A DNA stretch of 11,237 bases from the NCBI GenBank assembly GCA_002495645.1, contig DAGF01000114.1, positions 1 to 11,237 of the forward strand, written 5' to 3'. The stretch's first letter is position 1; the number at the start of each line of letters is the position of its first letter. The notes beneath the pieces were generated by a model, which saw only the letters and a list, made by a program, of their open reading frames with translations, did no database searches and was not told the origin of the DNA. The DNA is from Euryarchaeota archaeon UBA549. GTDB lineage: Archaea; Thermoplasmatota; Poseidoniia; Poseidoniales; Poseidoniaceae. Shown in pieces: positions 6,115 to 11,237 of this stretch. The position numbers and the translations under genes were made by a program.

Positions 6115-8316
6115 TCAGTCCTCCCCGAGTTGGCCAACTTCGATTTCGGTGCTACTGAGATCTCTTGCAAACACCTTCTCTTCGTCATCGCTCAGCATGA
6201 TGCGCAGTGCAACGGCCAGACCGCCCCAGACAAAGGTCGCCACGAGGGTGAAGGTGAAGAAGGCCCCAAAGACGCTGCCAAAGGCTGCACGGTAGGAGAC
6301 ATCCAGCACGAAATATTCGCCATCGCCGGGGTACTGATAGAGGTCGGCACCGCCCAAGGTGTGGACGGTCGCTTTGTAGTGGACTTCACCAACGGCCGTT
6401 TCCGAAACGGGCAGCATGGCACGCAGCAACGTGCCGTTGCCAGCGGCCAAGGAACACCCGCCCTCAACCATCTCGACACCCGTGCTCTCCCACGGGGTGG
6501 TGGACCATTCACGAGGTCCGAAATCACTCTGCATGCGACTGGGCTTGACTTGGCGCCACTGGACCTCCGTGTCCTTGGTGCTGTAGGGGAAGAGATTGGA
6601 GACGCAGATATCGATGGGAATATCGCCCTCTTCGGGAATGTCGATCATGGTGGGTTGCTTGAGGTAGTTCTGCTGAGAGATGTTGGCGATTTCAAGGTCG
6701 GCACGCTCACGGGGGTTGTCAGCGATTTCAGCGATGTAGAACCCAAGGCCGAGGTTACGCACGGCGATGTGGTCAATGTCTTCGGGGCGCTGATGGAAGG
6801 TTGTCCCAATTTCCGAGGTGTAGCAGTACGAGCCGTGGACGCCGTAGTGCCAGTCGCAGAAATCACCCGAGGTGGGGTAGAGCGAGGAGGATTGGAGGTT
6901 GGCGTACTGCGTCATGTCGGCCATCATCTGGCCGTGGTAGCGAAGTTGCTCGTGGTCGGGGCTTTGGCAGTCGGTGCAGTGGCCCCAGGGCCAGAGAATG
7001 AGTTCAGAGTAGGAGTGATGCGTCAAGGTGGTCTTGAACTCGCTTGCACCGTCGCCGGTGTCGTCGTTCATCTCGGTCATATCTTGGATGAATTTGGTCT
7101 CGGGCTCGGAGTTTCCACCCCACCAGTCTTCGTCGGTCACACCGTCGGCATCGTCGTCCTTACCGTCGACGTGGTCTTCGTTGATTTGGCCGTCGCCGTC
7201 GTTGTCGCGGTCGTCTACCGGCCCATTGTAGACATCGTTGTTCGATCCGTCAAGCTCGCCTTCGGCGGGTGAACATGTTCCTGGAATCAACGGTCCTGTC
7301 GCACCCAACGGCGCGCCCCATTCGAACTGGTAGTTTCGGTTGAGGTCAACACCGTCGCAGTCCTCGTCCACCTGTTCTTGAAGGTCGGGAAGCGGCGTCA
7401 CGCCAGTGAACGTGTTATCTCGGAGGTTCTTCCTCCATCCACCGCTCGGGCAGGATTCCCATGCAGGTGCGGGGCAGAATACCTCGCGGTCGTAGATGTT
7501 GCCGTCCACGTTGAGCATGGGAATGAGGTAAATTTCACGGGAATTTACGAGGTCGGTGATCCACTGCTCGGAGTAGTCTTCGTCCACTCCGAGGTCGCCA
7601 GGTCCACAAGGGGTGCCGTCGCCGTTGGAGTCTTGGTATTCGGCCGCCAACGCCAAACAATCACCGTCGTCATCGAGCTCCCCATCACCATTGGAATCAC
7701 CCCACGTGTCTTCGTCAACACGACCGTCACCGTCGTTGTCGTAAGCGATGTTTTCGTAGGAAAACGCGATGACCTCGAGCTGCAACATGGGGACCTGAAC
7801 CGACATCCACTCTCGAGCGTGGTGGTTGCCGACGATCATGACATCGTGTCGGTCGGCGTAGTTTCCAGTATCGCCCACGAAGGCATTGTAGTCGCCCCCC
7901 TGCACGTCGGCGGTGATCTTCATCCACGGAGAGGAATGACCGTAGTACCAGCCTTCGTAGGCATCGGCTGTGACTTCTTCACCGCGTGCATTGGTGCCCC
8001 CGTTCATGCCCTCGTAAAACGCGAAGATGTCGGAATTGTCCTCTGCGAGTCGCATCATGCGAGTTTTCATCGTCTCGTAGGTGTGATATTGCTTGAACTG
8101 CAAAATCTCGTCGTTGGCTGGTGCCCATGGGAAAATCATGTTGATGTAATCGTCAGACCAGACGTCCTCAGGTGCATCGCCCGTGGTAGGTTCTTGGGCG
8201 TAGGCGTTTTCAGCGACCGGTGCCGCAAAGGAAAGCAGCAAGGGAAGGACAATGAGAAAGCCCAAGGTCGGGCGTGGTGCGGTCGAGCGAAGTGCAACGG
8301 GCGCGGCTGACGTCAT
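6115..8316 (-). CDS. Secreted, membrane-anchored M14 zinc carboxypeptidase with Ca-repeat inserts
   Basis: Removes C-terminal residues from peptides outside the cell. From ATG 8316 it has 733 residues: signal peptide 1-40 (hydrophobic core 18-32, AYA before Gln41), the M14 domain, a beta-rich C-terminal domain (about 540-670), one membrane span (about 679-708) and a short acidic cytoplasmic tail. The catalytic set aligns with carboxypeptidase A: zinc ligands His166/Glu169 in NHHAREW and His434 in THHSYSEL, Arg295, Asn326/Arg327 in DLNRNY, Tyr480 and catalytic Glu502 in TSEIG. Two Asp-rich inserts break the domain, at 193-250 and 369-397. They carry DxDGDG-type calcium loops like those in thrombospondin type 3 or dockerin repeats. 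Many cysteines suggest disulfides. It is first in the minus-strand block. An upstream in-frame TTG at 8397 would hide the signal peptide and lacks an SD, so I rejected it; ATG 8316 also lacks a close SD. Confidence 0.95.
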   Translation of the reverse strand: MTSAAPVALRSTAPRPTLGFLIVLPLLLSFAAPVAENAYAQEPTTGDAPEDVWSDDYINMIFPWAPANDEILQFKQYHTYETMKTRMMRLAEDNSDIFAFYEGMNGGTNARGEEVTADAYEGWYYGHSSPWMKITADVQGGDYNAFVGDTGNYADRHDVMIVGNHHAREWMSVQVPMLQLEVIAFSYENIAYDNDGDGRVDEDTWGDSNGDGELDDDGDCLALAAEYQDSNGDGTPCGPGDLGVDEDYSEQWITDLVNSREIYLIPMLNVDGNIYDREVFCPAPAWESCPSGGWRKNLRDNTFTGVTPLPDLQEQVDEDCDGVDLNRNYQFEWGAPLGATGPLIPGTCSPAEGELDGSNNDVYNGPVDDRDNDGDGQINEDHVDGKDDDADGVTDEDWWGGNSEPETKFIQDMTEMNDDTGDGASEFKTTLTHHSYSELILWPWGHCTDCQSPDHEQLRYHGQMMADMTQYANLQSSSLYPTSGDFCDWHYGVHGSYCYTSEIGTTFHQRPEDIDHIAVRNLGLGFYIAEIADNPRERADLEIANISQQNYLKQPTMIDIPEEGDIPIDICVSNLFPYSTKDTEVQWRQVKPSRMQSDFGPREWSTTPWESTGVEMVEGGCSLAAGNGTLLRAMLPVSETAVGEVHYKATVHTLGGADLYQYPGDGEYFVLDVSYRAAFGSVFGAFFTFTLVATFVWGGLAVALRIMLSDDEEKVFARDLSSTEIEVGQLGED

Positions 8317-8370
8317 GCTATCGTTTGGCCGACCCCGTTTCACCTCTTCAAGCGTTCGTGCGCAAAGAAG

Positions 8371-8385
8371 TGGGCCTACGGCCCA
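8371..8385. repeat. 6-bp inverted repeat in the divergent promoter region
   Basis: TGGGCC and GGCCCA are perfectly complementary around a TAC spacer. The element sits 55 nt from the carboxypeptidase ATG and 65 nt from the channel ATG. It could be an operator shared by both promoters or a hairpin in the carboxypeptidase mRNA leader. Confidence 0.35.
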
Positions 8386-8438
8386 GAAGCCGTTCAAAAA
8401 ACGAGCCGTTGGAGGGGAAAAAACAACCCAAATGACTC

Positions 8439-8443
8439 GGTGG
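8439..8443 (+). promoter_or_regulatory. Shine-Dalgarno site for the MscS-like gene
   Basis: GGTGG lies 7 nt before ATG 8451 and supports that start. Confidence 0.5.
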
Positions 8444-8450
8444 CCAGACC

Positions 8451-9560
8451 ATGGACGGCCTGTGGAACCCTGCTGCTGACTCGACCCTTCGCAACGAATT
8501 GTTTGGCTTCACCACCTACACGTTGCTGGCCATTCTCGGCTTGCTGGCGATGATTTTCATCGTTCGTCTGCTCACCATGCGCTTTGCACCAACCGTGTTG
8601 GGCACCATCATTCGTTCAGAGGCCATCAAGGGCAAGACCGTCCAAGATTCCGACAAGGCGCTGGGAACCGCCGTTGGTGTTGGCCTCGCCTATTTCCTCC
8701 TCACCATCATGATCGACGACATGCAGCGAACGGGCTCGCCCATCCTCATGCCCGACCTGGCCGTGAGTTTCCTTCCCGGCATCCTGCAGTTTGTGGTTGC
8801 CATCGCCGTGGTCGTTTGGGCCTTCCGTCTTGTGAACATCGTCCACGATGTCGTCATGCTCTTCGACACCGACGACCAAATGGACGGGACCGAAAAAACG
8901 CTCATCTCCGCGCTCCAAAGCGTTCTCCGCTTCGTTATCATCTTCGTCGGTGCCGTCTTCGTCGCCGATTCCATGGGCTTTGATTTGACCTCCCTCATCG
9001 CCGGTTTGGGTATTTCCGGATTTGCTCTCGCGCTGGCGGCCAAGGATTCCATATCGAACTTCTTTGGTGCCATCACGGTGCTGCTCGACCGTCCCTTCAA
9101 GGTGGGCGATTGGATCAGCGTTGGGGCAGCCGAAGGTGAAGTCATCGAAATCAATCTCCGAACGACGCTGATTCGAACCTCCGCCGACACCATCATCACG
9201 ATGCCCAACGCTAACCTCGTCAACACACCCGTTGAGAACTGGGGCAAGCGACGATGGCGCCGCTGGCAAACGCAACTCCACTTGGACATCAACGCCGATG
9301 GCGAGGCCGTGGACACCTTCTGCGAGCGGGTGCTCAAGGCAATTGAGGAACACCCCAAGACGCTCAAGGAAGACGCTTCATTCTGTCAGGTCAGCATGAT
9401 TTCTGCGACCTCACTCGATGTTGACCTCAACCTCTACTGGGATGTTTCGGGCGGGGTTGAAGAACGCCAAGAGCGAGCCAAGCTCATCATCCAAATCAAG
9501 AACATCGCCGAAGACCTCGGCATTGAGTTCTACGACGGCCGTGTCCGTCAACAGCGCTGA
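8451..9560 (+). CDS. MscS-family mechanosensitive ion channel
   Basis: Small-conductance mechanosensitive channel that opens under membrane tension and releases osmolytes during hypo-osmotic shock. It has 369 residues, somewhat longer than E. coli MscS. Spans are predicted near 19-43, 70-88, 106-131 and 151-174, followed by the pore-lining helix. That helix is the family hallmark: Gly/Ala-rich GLGISGFALALAAKDSISNF from 185, then FFGAITVLLDRPFKVGDWI. A beta domain (about 213-265, with TIITMPNANLVNTPVENW) and an alpha/beta cytoplasmic cage domain (about 270-369) complete the MscS layout. Two extra N-terminal spans compared with the three of E. coli MscS are common among archaeal and bacterial homologues. 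It is transcribed away from the carboxypeptidase and its stop is 1 bp from the stop of the convergent gene. Function is family-level; gating properties are unknown. Confidence 0.94.
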   Translation: MDGLWNPAADSTLRNELFGFTTYTLLAILGLLAMIFIVRLLTMRFAPTVLGTIIRSEAIKGKTVQDSDKALGTAVGVGLAYFLLTIMIDDMQRTGSPILMPDLAVSFLPGILQFVVAIAVVVWAFRLVNIVHDVVMLFDTDDQMDGTEKTLISALQSVLRFVIIFVGAVFVADSMGFDLTSLIAGLGISGFALALAAKDSISNFFGAITVLLDRPFKVGDWISVGAAEGEVIEINLRTTLIRTSADTIITMPNANLVNTPVENWGKRRWRRWQTQLHLDINADGEAVDTFCERVLKAIEEHPKTLKEDASFCQVSMISATSLDVDLNLYWDVSGGVEERQERAKLIIQIKNIAEDLGIEFYDGRVRQQR

Positions 9561-9561
9561 A

Positions 9562-10758
9562 TCAGAACGGCGGCGGCATGCGTCGCTGATGAACAAGATG
9601 CGCAGCCAGTGCCACACCGGCCGAACCGAGAACGAAGGGGATTTGAACGGGTCCCGAACCAAGGAGCGCCGCTGCAATCGCAGCCCACATTCCGCCCCGG
9701 CGGACAGCATGAACGGTGCGTAATTCACCGAGCCTCGCTTGGATGCGAGAGACATCAAACAGCCAACGGTCGCACGCTTTCGCCTGCTTCTTCAGACCGT
9801 AAGCGCGAGCCTCGGCCAGCATCAAGAGCATGGCTTCGTAGCGCCAAATCCACACACCGCCGTTGACGGTTGAAAGGCTGGCACGGGAGGTCCACGATGG
9901 CGGCACACCCTCGCCCCATGCACGGTAGAATCCTTCTCTGGACTCGGACGAGTCAAAGCTTTCCTCCAAAGAAAGGCGCTGTTCAAACATGGCGATGGAC
10001 GAGACGCCGGGAAGGCGTTCGCTCGGGGCCAACAGGTGGTCGACCAGCGAGCGTGGTTGGGCAACGAGGGCCAGGGTGCCGTCAGCTTGCGCCACCACGC
10101 CGTCCAGAGAGAAGTGCGTTGAAGGTAAGCCGACCACATGTTTGGTGTGCGGGGCTCGCCAAAGCGTGGTGGTTTTCAGTTGGTCCTCAATGGCTTTGAG
10201 TCGCTCATTCCAGCGACGCTCTGTGTTTGGTGTGGCGTGGGCAACGAGCGCAGCGTGGACGCTCGCAGCAGCCCGGACAAGGTCGTGAGGATGCCCTATC
10301 ACCTCATCGCTGGGCAGGCATGAGTGCATCTCAAACACAGCCACTTGGTCGCCGTGCTCGTTTTTCTGACCGGCAACCGGAAGCAGCATTGGGGCGCTTG
10401 AGAGGGTGTTGGCCCACGGTTCAAACAGCGTCAAGGTGGACACATCCTTTCCGGTTTGGAATGGATAGAGATGCGCCACCCAGTCTCCATTGAGGTGGAC
10501 GGTCAAACCGAATCTGTCCTCGTTGACCGCCTCCACGGACGTGATGGCTTCTGGCCACGCACCCCATCGGCCATCGTGCTCTTCGTTCCACCACTCAGGG
10601 CTCAACGCACGGGTGTGGTCCCAACCGTGGATGCGACCCCACGGGGAAGGAAGGCCGTCGGCAAAGGTGGCCGGTTCGCACGCTCGGTCAACCAAAGCAT
10701 GAGGGAACCACGGCGGATGAACAGCGGAATCCGCAGAGGAATCACCCGTCGCTGCCAT
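9562..10758 (-). CDS. Unrecognised protein, possible degenerate APH-fold pseudokinase with membrane tail
   Basis: I do not recognise this 398-residue protein with confidence. The first 115 residues are Trp-rich and include the beta-like GLTVHLNGDWVAHLYPF (84-100). A hinge-like VFEMHSCLPS (141-150) and a helix with AAASVHAALVAH (163-174) follow. At 211-237, LPSTHFSLDG and GTLALVAQPRSL can be laid without gaps on the aminoglycoside/choline-kinase catalytic loop (HGDxxxDN ... LID), but the catalytic Asp becomes His215, the Asn becomes Gly220 and the metal-binding Asp is absent. The last 45 residues hold one or two hydrophobic segments (about 357-388), suggesting membrane attachment at the C-terminus. 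It is divergent from the cis-prenyltransferase gene. There is no strong SD before ATG 10758. The reading frame is clearly coding; the kinase-fold idea is inference, about one in three. Confidence 0.85.
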   Translation of the reverse strand: MAATGDSSADSAVHPPWFPHALVDRACEPATFADGLPSPWGRIHGWDHTRALSPEWWNEEHDGRWGAWPEAITSVEAVNEDRFGLTVHLNGDWVAHLYPFQTGKDVSTLTLFEPWANTLSSAPMLLPVAGQKNEHGDQVAVFEMHSCLPSDEVIGHPHDLVRAAASVHAALVAHATPNTERRWNERLKAIEDQLKTTTLWRAPHTKHVVGLPSTHFSLDGVVAQADGTLALVAQPRSLVDHLLAPSERLPGVSSIAMFEQRLSLEESFDSSESREGFYRAWGEGVPPSWTSRASLSTVNGGVWIWRYEAMLLMLAEARAYGLKKQAKACDRWLFDVSRIQARLGELRTVHAVRRGGMWAAIAAALLGSGPVQIPFVLGSAGVALAAHLVHQRRMPPPF

Positions 10759-10863
10759 GCTTAACGGAAGGACCGTTGCCCTTCAAACATGACGGAAGGA
10801 GCGTGATTCACAAAGGGGAGCAATCAAACACCGTATGCACTCACAAGCGGGCGGAGGGCGTGC
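10759..10863. promoter_or_regulatory. Divergent promoter region, pseudokinase-like gene and uppS
   Basis: This 105-nt gap serves both directions. It holds a 5-bp hairpin (AACGG 10763-10767 with CCGTT 10773-10777) and a 9-bp direct repeat, ACGGAAGGA, at 10764-10772 and 10792-10800. A TTCAAA element lies at 10782-10787. No canonical TATA box is evident. Confidence 0.4.
10853..10858 (+). promoter_or_regulatory. Shine-Dalgarno site for uppS
   Basis: GGAGGG ends 5 nt before ATG 10864 and decides the start of a gene that runs off the window. Confidence 0.6.
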
Positions 10864-11237
10864 ATGGGCATCTCGGAACGCATGGGGGATGTGCTCGGCC
10901 AAGCGGTCGAGGCGAAGCTCCTCCGTGAGGTCGTGGAACACCCGCTGCAGGTGAACCACCTCGCCATCATCATGGACGGCAACCGACGCTTTGCTTGGCG
11001 CAGCAACCTGGCCACCGGCTTGGGCCACCGCATTGGAAAGGAGAAGTTGGAGCGTGTGCTCGACTGGGTGTTGGAACTCAAGATTCCGTGGTTCACCGTC
11101 TACGCCCTCTCCACCGAGAACCTCAACCGCCCACAAGGTGAACTCGATGTGCTCTTCGACCTCTACGTCGAAGGTCTCAAGGACATCGCCGACGATGAGC
11201 GCATTCACGAAAACAACGTGCGCGTGAACATCATCGG
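10864..11237 (+). CDS. uppS: Cis-prenyltransferase (polyprenyl diphosphate synthase), 3' end beyond the window
   Basis: Adds isopentenyl units in cis to a short allylic diphosphate to build the long polyprenyl carrier lipid used in glycan and N-glycan assembly at the membrane. About 124 residues are present with no stop before the edge; the family is usually 230-300 long. The substrate-binding signature AIIMDGNRRFAWRSNLATGL starts at 34, with catalytic Asp38. It continues with GHRIGKEKLERVLDWVLELKI, then YALSTENLNRP (about 80-90), both typical of the family. NRR after MDG is the form seen in archaeal and eukaryotic enzymes, where bacterial UppS has NGR. An N-terminal extension of about 30 residues precedes the core. 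The SD 5 nt before ATG 10864 fixes the start. It is divergent from the putative pseudokinase. Product chain length cannot be inferred. Confidence 0.94.
   Translation, partial: MGISERMGDVLGQAVEAKLLREVVEHPLQVNHLAIIMDGNRRFAWRSNLATGLGHRIGKEKLERVLDWVLELKIPWFTVYALSTENLNRPQGELDVLFDLYVEGLKDIADDERIHENNVRVNII

Larger units (their letters stand above)
8317..8450. promoter_or_regulatory. Divergent promoter region, carboxypeptidase block and mscS-like gene
   Basis: This 134-nt gap must hold the promoters for both directions. It contains two A-rich runs (8395-8401 and 8418-8423) that could serve as TATA-like elements on either strand, a 6-bp hairpin (8371-8385), and on the minus strand an SD-like GAGGTGA (8346-8340) that lies 23 nt before ATG 8316 with no start codon at normal distance. 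No canonical archaeal TATA box is clear. Confidence 0.5.

Noticed and set aside
5668..7272. Long open frame on the plus strand opposite the carboxypeptidase and transporter
   Set aside because: It lies wholly antisense to two genes with clear catalytic and family motifs. Its peptide is Val/Gly/His-rich with no domain pattern, as expected from the complement of GC-rich, Asp-rich coding sequence.
7126..7760. Repetitive-looking GTCGTC-type sequence as a possible tandem repeat or CRISPR
   Set aside because: The repetition is the reverse complement of Asp/Gly codons in the calcium-binding inserts. Unit length and spacing vary and there are no spacers.
7378..8310. Open frame on the plus strand opposite the carboxypeptidase N-terminal half
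   Set aside because: Shadow of the minus-strand gene, whose signal peptide and zinc motif lie in the same stretch. The peptide has no signal, domain or sensible start context.
8314..8397. Upstream TTG start that would add 27 residues to the carboxypeptidase
   Set aside because: Rare start codon without an SD. The added residues would bury the signal peptide, which begins naturally at ATG 8316.

Overview
The window looks like a gene-dense, GC-rich archaeal chromosome segment. My best guess is a marine euryarchaeon of the Poseidoniales (Marine Group II) type. The clues are an FtsZ of the archaeal FtsZ2 type, a cis-prenyltransferase with the MDGNRR signature (archaeal/eukaryotic rather than the bacterial MDGNGR), a secreted protein ending in a PGF-CTERM-like archaeosortase tail, an archaeal-style HisRS, and a large secreted, calcium-repeat-rich M14 carboxypeptidase. 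No phylogeny could be run, so the lineage is inference. There are no RNA genes, insertion sequences, CRISPR arrays or integrase remnants.

Layout: 1-210 has no supported gene and holds the ftsZ leader, with a short palindrome. ftsZ2 (211-1392, +) is followed after 57 nt by a signal-peptide protein with a PGF-CTERM-like tail (1450-2268, +). This pair converges on a four-gene minus-strand block that reads from 8316 down to 2294: membrane-anchored M14 carboxypeptidase, Na+-dependent amino-acid transporter of the SNF/NSS (LeuT) family, small single-span coiled-coil protein, and hisS. The first three are separated by only 9 and 12 nt, with each gene's Shine-Dalgarno (SD) sequence lying on or next to the preceding stop codon. 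hisS follows after 71 nt that contain a hairpin. Divergent from the block is an MscS-family channel (8451-9560, +). It ends 1 bp from the stop of an unrecognised minus-strand protein (9562-10758) that resembles a degenerate aminoglycoside-phosphotransferase-fold kinase with a membrane tail. Divergent from that, a cis-prenyltransferase gene (10864-11237, +) runs off the window.

How the genes may work together: the minus-strand block reads as a peptide-to-protein route. The surface carboxypeptidase would release C-terminal amino acids outside the cell, the NSS symporter would import them with sodium, the small coiled-coil protein may assist the transporter, and HisRS charges histidine onto tRNA. 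The two ends of the window carry cell-envelope functions: division, an archaeosortase-anchored surface protein, polyprenyl carrier lipid synthesis and osmotic release. The most unusual items are the calcium-repeat inserts inside the carboxypeptidase catalytic domain, the operon itself, the hairpin before hisS and the apparent pseudokinase beside the cis-prenyltransferase.
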